Below the pieces are notes generated by a model, which was given only the letters and a program-made list of their open reading frames with translations, did not search any database and had not been told where the DNA came from. Shown in pieces: positions 1-10,215 of a DNA stretch of 64,000 nucleotides (positions are counted from its first letter, which is position 1; each line of letters opens with the position of its first letter). The stretch comes from Cranoglanis bouderius (Eukaryota > Chordata > Actinopteri > Siluriformes > Cranoglanididae). The stretch lies in assembly GCA_023630585.1 (NCBI GenBank), contig CM042546.1, forward strand, positions 12,876,810 through 12,940,809. Direction: 5' to 3'. The translations under genes were made by a program, and so were the position numbers.

Positions 1-179
1 CTACAAGACACATAAACTGTGATGTACAGTATAGTATAGCCACTTTACCTTAACATTTTACTTTAATTTCTTAAGTAATATTACATCATTTGTTTGCAAC
101 GTAAATGAATAATTCTTAGACAAAAATAGCAAGTAAATGTCACAAAAAGACATTTAGATAAGGAATAAAATCCTCCATG

Positions 180-505
180 TCATGCCATCATAGAAAATAA
201 TCAACAACTGGGTGGTGCGATGAAGAGTTACTGCTACCACCCCATGTCCCAAAGCGTTATATTCCTTCTACACCATGGCAATTAGCCGACTCTAGCATTT
301 TAAAAATATTAAAGAATGTCGTATTATAGACAAAACAAAACACCTGAAGTAGCTTGGTGTGTGGGTTTGTTTTTGTTTTCCATAAACAAAAGGAACCAAT
401 AGGGGGCAAAAAAACAGACCAGAAAAACATCAATAAGTGCGGGGTTCGAGGTTGTGAAAAGTGTGACTTCAGTCCAAGTCCAGGACACATCATCTGTGTA
501 TATGT
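180..505. repeat. F1 fold-back family copy (hairpin module plus arm)
   Basis: Positions about 195-255 carry the family F1 hairpin module: AATAATCAAC, then GGTGGTGCGATGAAG, then a CTACCACC complement. The stretch 330-500 is an arm whose reverse complement reappears at 1335-1510, sharing the blocks TTTCTGGTCTGT, CTGGACTTGGAC and TTTCAGGTGTTTG with small differences. No protein is encoded. The module also occurs near 12.08, 47.27 and 63.07 kb, which is why I treat this as an interspersed element. Class and true ends are unknown. The first 179 bases of the window show nothing I can name. Confidence 0.55.
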
Positions 506-594
506 GTAAAAACCAATGCATTTCATAATGCTTAGATAACTACAGAAGCCCTAACCGTAAAGTGTGAATTATTATTAGTATTATTATCATTATT

Positions 595-921
595 CCATCC
601 ATCCATCCATCCATCCATCCATCCATTTTCTATACCGCTTATCCTTATTGGGTCATGGGGAACCTGGAGCCTATCCCAGGGAGTATGGGGCACAGACGGG
701 GGACACCCTTTATGAGGTGCCAGTCCATCGCAGGGCACAATCTCACACATACATTCACACACTATGGACACTTTTTGAACATGCCAGTCAGCCTACAATG
801 TGTGTCTTTGGACTGGGGGAGGAAACTGGAGTACCCGGAGGAAACCCACGGGGAGAACATGCAAACTACACACACACATGGCCGCAGCGGGAATCAAAAC
901 TTTGACCCTGGAGGTGTGAGG

Positions 922-923
<2 letters not shown>
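595..923 (-). mobile_element. tRNA-type SINE with RTE (Rex3-like) 3' tail
   Basis: Read on the minus strand this begins with a degraded B-box-like stretch (TTTTGATTCCC near 895), runs through the familiar teleost blocks GTTTGCATGTTCTCCCCGTG, TTTCCTCC and AGTCCAAAGACA, then GGGATAGGCTCCAGGTTCC, and ends with AGCGGTATAGAAA followed by an (ATGG)n tail, seen on the plus strand as (ATCC)n at 595-626. The ATGG tail and the block before it match what is known of Rex3/RTE 3' ends, so mobilisation by an RTE LINE is inferred. Two more copies lie at 5998-6311 and 48263-48570. ORFs across it on the plus strand are not genes. Confidence 0.75.

Positions 924-981
<58 letters not shown>
923..981. repeat. (ATT)n microsatellite
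   Basis: About 19 uninterrupted ATT units directly abut the upstream end of the SINE at 595-923. Confidence 0.97.
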
Positions 982-999
982 GACTTAGTATCTCATTAC

Positions 1000-1325
1000 T
1001 GCACCTTAGAATTTTGGTTAATTTTGACTTAGTAACTCATTATTTCAAGATATCATCTAATTATTTTGACACATTAAATATGAGTTATTCAGTCAAAATA
1101 ACAAGATATGTTGAAATAATTGAAGATACCTTAGTAAGGCACTAGTCAAAATAATAAGTTACTAAGTAGAAAAAAAACGAGTTACTAATTTGAAATAAGA
1201 TCATTTCTTGAATTAAGGAATTATTAAGTCAACATAATGAGTTACAAAGTCAAAATAATTAGATAATATCTCAAAATAACAAAATATTATGTTACAGTAA
1301 TGAAATCCTAAGTCAAAATAACGAC
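1000..1325. repeat. Degenerate AT-rich short tandem repeats
   Basis: Variants of AGTCAAAATAATGAGTTACT recur about every 20 to 40 bases (for example near 1100, 1150, 1250 and 1310), with drifted spacing and both AAGTCAAAATAA and GTTACTAAGT blocks. This is a decayed minisatellite. A similar looking stretch occurs at 62800-63010 with the blocks in the opposite sense (TTACTAACTCATTATTA). Confidence 0.7.
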
Positions 1326-1334
1326 CCAGCACTT

Positions 1335-1510
1335 CAAAAATCCTGGACTTGGACGGAAGTCACAGCTCATTTCTTTAGCACCGGATGTCCTTTTAATGGT
1401 TTCTGGTCTGTTGTTTTCCTGCTGGTGCCTTTCTTTAATGTGGCAAACAAACCCAAACCCCACACACCTATCAATTTCAGGTGTTTGTATTCTATCTAAT
1501 CCAATTTGTG
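1335..1510. repeat. F1-associated arm, inverted relative to 330-500
   Basis: This segment contains TCCTGGACTTGGACGGAAGT, TTTCTGGTCTGTTGTTTTC and TTTCAGGTGTTTG in the same order as the reverse complement of 330-500. The two arms are about 1 kb apart and enclose the SINE and the AT-rich repeats, so they may be the two ends of one fold-back element split by later insertions. Confidence 0.55.
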
Positions 1511-3120
1511 CTCTCCGTTTTGTCATGCTGGCATTTGGTGAAGCACAGCAGTTTTTTTTTTTTTTTAATAGTATAGTATCATACTGTGTACTAACCACTC
1601 AGCTCTGTGTTTCTCACTTTTTTCCTGGCAATTTCATCATCTCTCTCACTGTGACCTGGGCTGAGAGCCAGCTGCCTACCCAGGGCACATGGATAGATAA
1701 GTGGGAAAATAAAAGCAAGAAAAGGAAAGAGACAAAGAGATTAAAAAAAGTTATTAGGGTACACATAAACATAACATTCAACACATGACAACATTCTGGT
1801 CAGTGCCAACTCTGAATCCCAAGGCAGGAAAACGTCGGCATGTAATACGGCTTACACGTGCATACGCATGCACACACGTGCACGCACACACACAGCAGGC
1901 TCTCATACTCACTATGATGGCCTGTTGCAGGAGGGAAAGTAGAAAAATCATTTGTCTCACAGGAGAAGCAGGAAACCACTTCCTCAAAAAGCACACAGTT
2001 CCTCTGAGTTCCTTTCTATCTAATCCTTTCTGGATTAATGGCTGCACACTTGGTCACACAGCTTTATGAGAATTTTTTTTTTTTTTTAAAACCCATAAAA
2101 AATAAAAAATAAAAATAAAAATCATGCTCATTGCTTAGTAATGGATATCCCACTGCTTTTTCTATCCTGAAATGCTTTTCCCTTCGTGGGTATCCTCCTG
2201 ACAGAATAATTTCTTTCAGATTTCTAACACCAGGCATTTCTGACACATTACATTTCATGTTGCCCTCGGGGTCAAAATGACCTGAATGTGCTCTCGGTTA
2301 TAAAATAATTAATGAGAATGATTAGAGGAATGGATTTTTCTCCTTATTTAGCTCTTCTCTTGAGCACTATTTGACTTTTGGTAAAAACTTACAACGTACC
2401 ATTAAGGGTTTAAAGGTCTTATATCTTGTATACGACATGAATGAAGGAATAAGAGGTGAATAAAATTTTAAAAAAACATCATGAGAAAGGTTCATCGTCC
2501 TGATGAAATGAAAGAACTTTCTGCATATCTATTTAAAATGGAGGGAATTTTTATTAACTGTTTAATAACTAGATATGAAGATCAGTATGTAATATGCATA
2601 GGCCACTGGAGGTTAATAAACTGTTGTATAGCGCCCTCTCAGTCATTAATATTCATAAAGCTGATGCTTAGTGAGCATTAATATTCATAATCGTATGAAT
2701 ATCTTTGTCTTTTTAACAAACAAAGAATCGATTCAAGCAGTTTTGAGTTTGAAGAACAAATCACCAGATTTATTTGTAGAAGGAATGATCGTTGTTTTTT
2801 TTTTTCCTTTCCAGGCTGTTTTCACTTTTTGTGTTACTGCTGCCACTCAACAGATCTCTGTGTATCATCCCAAATCTCATACTAGTGCCCCCAAACAAAC
2901 TACGGCAGCAGGAGCTTGAGCAGCGGTCTGGAGCTTACCTTACTTTACCTACCGAGAGATAAGACGACCCGCGTGAAGCTGATTATTCCACCGGCTTGGA
3001 GCTTAAGCGCCCGGTTTGTTTACTCCATACGAGGAGAAAAAAAAAGTACACAAATATATGCAAATACACCCAGAGCGAAAGTGTTATTGTTGGAGGATTC
3101 TTGCAGATGCTGTACATGAG
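1511..3120. other. No gene seen; AT-rich unassigned DNA
   Basis: The stretch holds a poly-T at 1551-1566, a purine/pyrimidine-alternating CA/TG-rich patch at 1856-1893, another poly-T at 2074-2088 and A-rich sequence around 2100-2120. The part around 2900-3050 is less AT-rich (GACGACCCGCGTGAAG, AAGCGCCCGG) and might be a conserved non-coding segment, but that needs an alignment. Short ORFs lack any recognisable domain. Confidence 0.5.
2644..2690. repeat. Duplicated 15-mer CATTAATATTCATAA
   Basis: The identical 15-mer occurs at 2644-2658 and 2676-2690, 32 bases apart in the same orientation. A close relative, CATTAATATTCAT, stands at about 40424-40436. The core resembles POU/homeodomain-type AT-rich sites, but binding is only a guess. 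Confidence 0.5.
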
Positions 3121-3899
3121 CCATGGGTTCAGTGAATTCAGCACTTGAACCCCATACCTCAAGGCATAAATCCATTATTCATGGTTTTGTCATGAACTCT
3201 TCCTTTTTACTTCCTGTTTTCTCTTAACCATTATACTGTATATCCACAGCCCGTGATAACTGTGTGTGGTTTGTCAAGTTGAAAACCAGCACAAAGAAAC
3301 AAGAAAATAAGGTACAAATATGACTCGTATTTAGTCATGTAGAATGTATTTATTATGTCAAGTGCAATCCATCATCGTTACAGACCCAAAAACAACTAAA
3401 AGTCCAAGCTAATTAAGCATGCTTTTAATCTGCAATTACAGTACATTTACAACACATATAGAGCGGCTGAACACCATTCCAGAGCTTAAGGGAAATGTAA
3501 TTCATCTAAGAACCCATGTACCAGCAGCCCACCCCCCCCCCCCCACACCCGCCCTCCCCACTGAGATAGACATGGTGATGATTCTCTGGATTAAAGACTG
3601 AGTGAAGTGATCAATATGGAATTTACTGCTTCAGGAGATCAGCAAGATATACTGAACTGAAAGTATTTAGAGCTTTAAACAGCAAGCAAGCCAGTATAGA
3701 TTGAATAACACTGGGTCGATGAGCTCTAATCAGGGTTAATCATAATCTTCTGGTGGAAATATATACTAGTCGTTTGGTTATTGTTAGTGTTAGTAATTAG
3801 TTTAGCTTAAAAAAATTACAGTTCTCTCTTTTTTTGGCTCAAATTTCTTTAATATGTTCTTTCCCAAATGAAAGATCCAAAATGCAGATTTTGCACTAT
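3121..3899. other. No gene seen; includes a C-rich run
   Basis: Most of this is featureless AT-rich DNA. At about 3529-3560 there is a C-rich run with four or more C-tracts, giving a G-quadruplex-capable motif on the minus strand. No repeat family was recognised in the rest. Confidence 0.5.
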
Positions 3900-4270
3900 A
3901 TGGTTGAAATCTGATTGGTCAGAAAGTGTGCGTTATTCTTGTGTAACAGCACGACTCGGACACTAGTTCAAACGACGGATTCATATTAAAGTGCTCATTC
4001 TAATAAGTTATTGTTTCTATAGCAACAGCTCATACACAGAGACCTGTACACCAGATGGCATGCTGGAAAATAGAAATAACTTGTCTTGTAGATGTTCCAC
4101 AGCATTAAATCTAATTATAAACGGTTAAAATGTGTGACATGTCCTTCACTAATAACTTAAACATAGTAATCGTTGTTAAATCGCTGTGGTATGAGCAGCA
4201 TAATGCACTTTTTGCCACGCTGTTATACGAAAATAACAAAATAACTTGAGTACAAGCGTGAATGTTTAAT
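3900..4270 (+). repeat. F1 family arm copy
   Basis: Starts with TCTGATTGGTCAGAA, then TGTGTAACAGCACGACTC and, at about 4010, TTATTGTTTCTATAGCAACA followed by GCTCATACACAGAGACCTGT. The same blocks are found at 11.74-11.95 kb and, inverted, at 12.29-12.55 and 47.6 kb. It is non-coding. The right boundary is uncertain; the downstream part has a second TGTTATACGAAAATAAC block. Confidence 0.55.
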
Positions 4271-5059
4271 TACTTATAGCTTCATTTGGAACAGATCCAC
4301 GATGAACATTTTTTTCATAACCGTTCGCAAACATTACTAGCTGCACCTTACTTAAAGATACAAGAGCTAACAAAATAAATGAAGAAATGAAAGACCTGTG
4401 TTATGATGTTTCCCATTTCCTTATCCTGGTTTTCTAGTTCATTAAAATGTCTAGTCGTGTCATCCCATCTGCCTCATTTCGATGTACATTATCGACTTTA
4501 ATACGTTACTGTGAGTCTTGAACCCTGCTGTGCCAATAATGGATGAGCTCATCGAAAAAAGACTGCAATTACATCCAACCTCATCCAATCTTACAGCGCT
4601 GCAATACCTAGAGGGAGGTTTCAGAAGGCAGAATGATGTCCTTTCAGAAAATTAAAACACGGGAACGCGTTTTGAACAGGAGTCACAATGAGGTGGAAGC
4701 AAATGCCACGTCGTTTTATTCATCTCCGCAAAAGTGATAGTCTTTAAGGCTCAGAATACAAACACACCGAGGCAAATCGGGAGTCAAGGTCACAACACAA
4801 TCAAGCAAAATAAATAAATAAATAAATAAATAAACCTGATTCATTATTTCAGTAACGTACAGAACAGAGTCACAAACATAAGCATAAAATATAAGGGCGG
4901 CTGGAGTGTCCAGGGGTGGGGGGTGGGGGGTGGACGGGTGGTGTGGTGTTGGGGGGGATCATATTATTATGAGAATATACAGTAGGTCTACTAGTTTCTG
5001 GGCACTCATGAATCCGTTTTCTCCTTATTTGAAAATATGCTATTTTAATAACCTGCACA
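4271..5059. other. No gene seen; (AAAT)n and G-rich patch
   Basis: An (AAAT)n tract lies at 4807-4834. A strongly G-rich patch follows at 4911-4958 and is listed separately. The antisense 128-codon ORF across 4870-5256 is proline and repeat driven at its end and spans an F2 copy, so I do not call it a gene. Confidence 0.55.
4913..4937 (+). other. Candidate G-quadruplex motif
   Basis: Four runs of three or more G separated by one to three bases (GGGGTGGGGGGTGGGGGG then TGGACGGG) satisfy the usual intramolecular G-quadruplex pattern. It continues as GGTGGTGTGGTGTTGGGGGGG to 4957. Folding is predicted from pattern only. Confidence 0.6.
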
Positions 5060-5190
5060 GGGAGAATTGATTTAAGTGTGTGTGGGTAACCCGGCTCTGA
5101 ATATGTGGAACTTTCTCTACGTAAATATTGACATATTCTGGACTTCGCCGACTCTGAATACAGCCCTATATTCTGTCCATCTAGCATGTG
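5060..5190. repeat. F2 dispersed repeat fragment
   Basis: Contains GTAACCCGGCTCTGAATATG, ATTCTGGACTTCGCCGAC and ACTCTGAATACAGCCC, blocks shared with the copies near 24.2/25.6, 26.45, 43.6 and 44.6 kb. Non-coding, class unknown. Confidence 0.5.
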
Positions 5191-5799
5191 CCAAGAAGCA
5201 ACAAACATTCTGCCATCCACATATTTTGTTTGCTTGTTCTGACCACCAAAAAGCACACACTACTATCTCTGAACCACTATTTTCCCCCTCATTTTAACAC
5301 CCAGACATGCCACCAGGGGTCTGGATTTAAAAGGTTCAGTGTCTGAGTACTCTCAAAATGTGCTGTGATTACATGCTCTTTGAAATCCCTAAATTGTGTG
5401 CACTACTAGGATGGGAAAGATGTCATCGAATGTGTGCCGCATGGATTTTTATGAAAGACCTTTGGTGCATGTTCAGCTTAAAAAGTGAAAAGAAAAAAAA
5501 AAGAAGAAGAATAAACTGTGTTTAAGTGGCTGAGTCACGATGCTGACCTCAATCTGTCAGGAAAACTGTGCAGTGACGTGAAAGAGGCAGCCACCAGAAC
5601 CGTCACAGTTGTATCACGCTGTTGGCTAGAACTGGAACGGTGTGCTGATACAACACTGTGCCTTGATAAGGAAATACTAAGGTGTGCTATTCTAGGATAC
5701 GGGATGATGTTAGAGAATTGTGTTTAGATGTGTTTAGAGCTGCCTGCTTTAAAACGTTTTATGCACCAATCCCCAAAGTGCACTTCTTTCCTTCATTCA
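5191..5799. other. No gene seen
   Basis: Unassigned DNA with an A/G-rich patch at 5485-5512. The 69-codon ORF at 5518-5727 has no recognisable domain and begins without supporting splice or promoter signals that I can see. Confidence 0.5.
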
Positions 5800-5965
5800 T
5801 ATACATTTAAAGAAGTGTAAACCAGTGGGAAGCCAGCGCAGTTTGTTTACACGGTGAAGTTTTTTTTTTTGTCAGGAGATGTTTGTTTAACATTTATAGA
5901 CGGAGTCTCCAGTGTCAGGGAAATTTCCAGCATGGGAACGTCTTCAGGATGGAGGAGGTTGTGCT
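5800..5965 (+). repeat. F1 arm, inner end
   Basis: Carries GGTGAAGTTTTTTTTTTTGT, GGAGATGTTTGTTTAACATT and GGAGTCTCCAGTGTCAG, then AGGATGGAGGAGGTTGTGCT. The GGAGTCTCCAGTGTCAG block is the F1 hallmark, also seen at 11.90, 12.30 (inverted), 31.94 (inverted), 37.73 and 47.49 kb (inverted, diverged). Confidence 0.6.
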
Positions 5966-5997
5966 TTCCGGGAATGACTACTCATAACCTCTGTGAC

Positions 5998-6311
5998 GTA
6001 GGTGATAACAAGCTTTGCACCTCTGGGGTTGGGGGTTCAAATCCCGCCTCCGTCCTGTGTGGGCGGAGTTTGCATGTTCCACCCGTGCTTTGGGGGTTTC
6101 CTCCAGGCACTCTGGTTTCCTCCCTCAGTCCAAAGACATGACTGACATCTCTAAATTGTCCGTAGTGTGTGAATAGGTGCGCGATTGTGCCCTGTGATGG
6201 GTTGGCACCCCGTCCAGGGCGTCCCCCACCTTCCCTGGGATAGGCTCCAGGCTCCCTCTGACCCTGTGTAGGATAAGCAGTACAGAAAATGGATGGATGG
6301 ATGGATGGATA
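5998..6311 (+). mobile_element. tRNA-type SINE with RTE (Rex3-like) 3' tail
   Basis: A B-box-like GGTTCAAATCC occurs at about 6035, preceded by TTTGCACCTCTGGGGTTGGG. Then follow GGAGTTTGCATGTTC, GGTTTCCTCC, CAGTCCAAAGACATG, GTGCCCTGTGATGGGTTGGC and GGATAGGCTCCAGGCTCC, ending in GGATAAGCAGTACAGAAA plus (ATGG)n at 6289-6311. The order equals that of the copies at 595-923 (inverted) and 48263-48570. The B box points to polymerase III ancestry, the tail to RTE retrotransposition. No A box could be placed with confidence. Confidence 0.78.
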
Positions 6312-7140
6312 ATTCGTCTTTCTTTAATGAATAATAATGGTTAGTGTTCACTTAATTAACAGTAACTCTGATTCGCGACATGCGAATCGTCGTATAACAG
6401 CACGTGCTTTATTCCTCATTTGTTGTAATAATGATAATAATAATATTGTAATAATTCAAATAATTAAATAATATAGTTGATGTAGTAAGCACATAGTTTC
6501 CAGAGAATGTGATTCTTCTTTTCAGTGTCAGTATTTTAGAACTGAAAATCACTCTTTTTTTGTTTTAATGCTGTGACAGTACTGTCATTTCAGACACATG
6601 GTAATCGCAATATTTATTACATAGTACCTAATGTGTATTCACTAGTTGTTACATAGTAGTTACACATTAACTATTGAGGATGCATAAACTAGATTTGCGA
6701 CTAAACTCTACATTTGTTATTCTTAATATTATAATCTTAATATTATAGATGCTCATATTTACATTGTTTTAATAGAACCATCTTTAAATGGTGTTTCGTA
6801 ACTGCTTTAAACACTGATATGTGATATGTGGCTATAAATAATATACTATTGATTTGAATGCTTTGAAAATACAGTAATTTAATGCTACGGTAATGTGATG
6901 CTGCTGATATATTCTCTATCCATCGTTCCAACTGTTCTGTTAGAACCTAATTATTTAGAGAAATAGTCATTATTAAAACATGAACCTACTTTTTTTTCTT
7001 CTTCTTCTCCGACTCATCATGATTTACTGAGTCACGTTTTCTTATGTCGATATGTTCGATTCGAGCTGCCCTTGAGTTGACATTTCCTGGAGAGACTGGC
7101 TTCTAGTAAGAGACATCCAGAAATGTCAGTTAGCTCACCG
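6312..7140. other. No gene seen; F1-like scrap at its left end
   Basis: About 6366-6420 contains CGTATAACAGCACGTGCTTT and ATTCCTCATTTGT, which resemble the F1 internal region. The remainder is very AT-rich (for example 6420-6480 and 6700-6930) with no recognisable element. Confidence 0.45.
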
Positions 7141-7226
7141 ACACACACACACGCACACACACACACGCACACACACACACGCACACACACACACGCGCAC
7201 ACACGCGCGTGCACACACACACACAA
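7141..7226. repeat. Imperfect (CA)n with CG interruptions
   Basis: Runs of CA are interrupted by CG steps at regular positions (CACACACACG repeated), giving alternating purine-pyrimidine DNA with Z-DNA potential for 86 bases. Minus-strand ORFs made of Cys-Val repeats here are artefacts. Confidence 0.95.
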
Positions 7227-7294
7227 AGAAAAGCAGCAACAGTGTGAGAAGCATCAGAAAGTAAGAATATAAAACCCAAGTGAACCCAAATTCC

Positions 7295-7530
7295 TATAAC
7301 AGCATGTGCCAATGTGTTTTATTCCTCTTAAACCACAACGCTTTTCCAACTATTACAATTTTTCCTATTGTACTAGTGTCCCATTGTCATACTTTTTATG
7401 CAATTATATTTACGTTTAATGTTGCAGAACAGCCACAAAGCAAGTTAGTTCCTGCTTTCACTTACATTATTGCAGCTATAAACATCGTTCACTGTTATGT
7501 ATGTAAATTGGTTTAATATTTGGAATAAAG
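7295..7530 (+). repeat. F1 internal-region copy
   Basis: The blocks ACAGCATGTGCCAATGTGTT, AACCACAACGCTTTTCCA, ATTTACGTTTAATG and GTTAGTTCCTGCTTTCACTT align by eye with 31.66-31.75 kb (ACGTTTAATGCTGCAGA, GTTGGTTCCTGTTATCACTT) and with the region after the hairpin at 47.35-47.46 kb. Non-coding. Confidence 0.5.
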
Positions 7531-8189
7531 TCACATTATTTTTATATTACAAACTCAGAAATACAGTTGAAAAAAAAACATGCTATGTTTGTATGTGTGT
7601 GTGTTTACAAGCACAGTGCTAAGGGCCATGGCTTCTCTAAAGGCCACCAAGCAGGAGGTGTGAGGAGCGTTTGAGTTCTGTCAAAGCCAACGTGCCCTTT
7701 ACAGTGACAGGGTTATCAGAGCGAGGACAGAGCGGAGACACAGAGTCCATATGCTGATGCCCAGGGGGGAGAGTGCCATGTGGAGACTATCCACAACCCT
7801 CTATCCATCAAAGCACGCCTCATATTACACTAACCGGGGTCAGTGTGGGGTTCGTTTCTCCTTCCGGGCCAAACCTGCGCCAGTCAGATCCCAAATGTAA
7901 TACTGCCTTCATGGCACCCAGCCATATGGGTTCACACAGAGATGGACTGACTAAGATGAAACCCCCTACCATGATTTTATAAGGCGTGATCATTGGTCAG
8001 AGCTGAATATTTGAAGGCGATGGCTGTCCAAAATTAAGTGCTGTTTACGTTTTACAGACACTTTCGTGGAACGTGATACAGTAAGTACAAAACTGAGCAT
8101 TCAATGGCTGTGATGACAATAAAGATCTACTTGACTTGACTACTGGCAAAGGGTTGCATTCAGTGTTTTCAGGGCCAATTAAAAGTTAA
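7531..8189. other. No gene seen; possible retroposon tail near 8110-8145
   Basis: The end of this block, GACAATAAAGATCTACTTGA followed by CTTGACTACT, looks like a retroposon 3' tail. The 7610-7985 part is less AT-rich and unassigned; the 69-codon ORF at 7773-7982 has no recognisable domain. Confidence 0.4.
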
Positions 8190-8405
8190 GGGGATGTTCC
8201 TGGTATTCAGAGTTGGTTTACTTAAGTTGCTTTTCTGGGCTCCCGATTAAGATCATGCAAATCACCTGTGCGTAGTTTACACCTACAAGGATGCCAAATT
8301 TTCTTGAGTACAGGTGTCCGAGACAGGGTCTTTCAACACCGCCTTTAAACATCAGTGCTTGCCTTTAGGGCCTAAATAGTCAGGGATAGAAAATGTGGAC
8401 TGAAT
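8190..8405. repeat. F2 dispersed repeat copy
   Basis: Shares GTATTCAGAGTTGGTTTAC, TCACCTGTGCGTAGTTTACA, CCAAATTTTCTTGAGTA and TTTAAACATCAGTGCTTGCC with the F2 copy split by the Tc1 element at 24.1/25.6 kb, and AGAAAATGTGGACTGAA with the copy at 43.73 kb. Confidence 0.55.
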
Positions 8406-8732
8406 AAGTTGTCAAATGTAATATGTAACCTCAAAAATAAAAATAAAAAGTTGAATTTCGGATTTCTGAAAATGAAGAGAAAATACAAACTCTTGTACAT
8501 TCCTGACTATAGTTTCATCATCTGTTGTTATGAGCATATTATGAAGAGGGGGGAAAAAAGAGCTAACCAAATACACACGTTCTTGGAGATACAGGAACAC
8601 AAACCCATCACTGATTTCATTTTTCTTCACAATTTGCAGGCGTCTTTTGAATTTGCTGCCATTTCCACATGAAGACCATAGCCTCGGGGACATCTCTGAA
8701 ACGAGGCATTGAGGACCGGTCTTTGTGAGTGT

Positions 8733-8772
<40 letters not shown>

Positions 8773-9463
8773 CACACTTCTGTTATCCAAGCCAATTTCC
8801 ATTTCAAACAGACACCCCGAGAGAAGGATACAAACCTGCCCTGGACACATGCGGAATTTCAATGGAGAGAGACGCATCACAGAGACGAAAACCACAAATC
8901 CTTTCGTCATGGGCTTCAGCCACAACCTCCAGGTAAAACGAAGAAAATATAACGCCGTTTTTTTGTTTTTTTTTTGTACGCCTGCGGACATTTCCATTCG
9001 CTCCTTAACATGGATAACTGTGGAATAGCGTACTGGTCAACGTGTGAGATGAAGCATCCAGCCGCATGTGTGTTCTCACTGCACGCGTTAATGTGATTTA
9101 TAGCGCAGTACGATTTGAGCCGGTTACCTGTTCTATCTTTCCTGCTGCTTTCTTTCTCTCGCGCTTGGTTTTCCCACACCTTGCATCTCGCAATATTTTC
9201 TAGCCTTGGAGGTCCATCGCATTTCAGGCATGGCTTCAAATGCATTCGGTTCATACGAGCCTGAGGATCAGAGGAGGTCATGTGGACTAAACGTGTGAAT
9301 GAAACACAGCTGTGCTGGAGAAGGCTTAGTGGACAAAGTGTGAGTGAGATGTATGCAGGACTCTGGGCTGCTGTCCTCAGGGGGAGGTGAATAATGGCTT
9401 TTTAATGGACCGAATACATTTCGACTGCCAAAAAATGAAATGTACATCATTTTTACACACGTG
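8406..9463. other. No gene seen; (GT)n at 8725-8772
   Basis: The interrupted (GT)n tract at 8725-8772 explains all the Val-Cys or Thr-His rich ORFs here. The flanks (8780-8950 and 9030-9290) are closer to balanced base composition and could be conserved non-coding DNA, which I cannot test. A poly-T lies at about 8958-8976. Confidence 0.5.
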
Positions 9464-9465
9464 TA

Positions 9466-9873
9466 CATTCACTGGCCACTTTAAACTTTTGCTGTTGTTG
9501 CCCATCCACCTCAGGGTTTCAACATGCTGTGTGTTCTGTGATGCTTTTCTGCTCACTATGGTTGTAAAGAGTGGTTATTTGAGTTATTGTAGCCGTCCAG
9601 TCAGCTAGAACCGGTCTGGCCATTTTCCGCTGACCTCTCTCATGAACAATCCGCAGAACTGCCGCTCACTGGATGTTTTTTTTTTTGTTTTTGGTACCAA
9701 CAAGCATGCCAAAGTCACTGAGGTCACATTTTCCTCATTCTGATGTTTGATGTGAACATTAACTCAAGCTCTTGACCTGGATCTCCATGATTTTATGCAT
9801 TGCACAGATGCCACACGATTGGCTGCTTAAATAACTGCATGAATGAGTAGGGGTACAGGTGTTACCCTAGTGG
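9466..9873 (-). mobile_element. Truncated, internally deleted Tc1/mariner-type relic
   Basis: The left end ACTGGCCACTTTAAACTTTT follows a TA at 9464-9465 and is a decayed terminal repeat of a common teleost element ending in CACCGGCCACTTTATTAGG. The interior matches the transposase N-terminal half read on the minus strand: near 9640-9670 the reverse complement encodes SERQFC. The right terminus is degraded (GTACAGGTGTTACCCTAG). Most of the catalytic half is missing. The family call rests on memory of the consensus. Confidence 0.65.
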
Positions 9874-9982
9874 GAAAAGACGTCACATATTGAAATTTTG
9901 ACATTTTCTATTACACAGTGTCCAAAAAGTCAGGAATCAATGGGACTTAAACTACATATACATGTTTTTGTATTCATTATTG

Positions 9983-10215
9983 CGGTGGTGGCTCAACGGT
10001 TAAGGCTCTGGGTTACTGATCGGTCAGGGGTTGAAGCCCCAACACTGCCAAGCTGCCACTGTTGGGCCCTTGAGAAAGGCCCTTAACCCAAACTGCTCTG
10101 GGGCGCTGTATCATGGCTGACACTGCGCTTTTCCTAACAAGAGTTTCATTGTGCTGTAATGTATATGTGACAAATATAGGCTTCATCTTCACCTTTCCTT
10201 TAATAATCTGCAGAC
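9983..10215 (+). mobile_element. tRNA-derived SINE (Mermaid-like piscine type)
   Basis: An A-box-like TGGCTCAACGG lies at about 9990 and a B-box-like GGTTGAAGCCC at about 10029, the expected spacing for a polymerase III promoter. Then CACTGCCAAGCTGCCACTGT, GGGCCCTTGAGAAAGGCCCT, GGGGCGCTGTATCATGGCTG and a tail GTGCTGTAATGTATATGTGA follow. This order is that of a SINE very abundant in catfishes and relatives. Both boxes carry substitutions, so transcription is doubtful. A more decayed copy is at 50825-50960. Confidence 0.8.

Noticed and set aside
655..1032. 125-codon ORF on the plus strand
   Set aside because: It is antisense to a SINE and continues as a tyrosine run from the (ATT)n tract.
8412..8997. 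131- and 126-codon minus-strand ORFs
   Set aside because: Their Thr-His runs come from the CA/GT microsatellite; no domain in the flanks.
9983..10060. tRNA gene
   Set aside because: A- and B-box-like motifs are present, but no cloverleaf with acceptor and anticodon stems; the context is a SINE.
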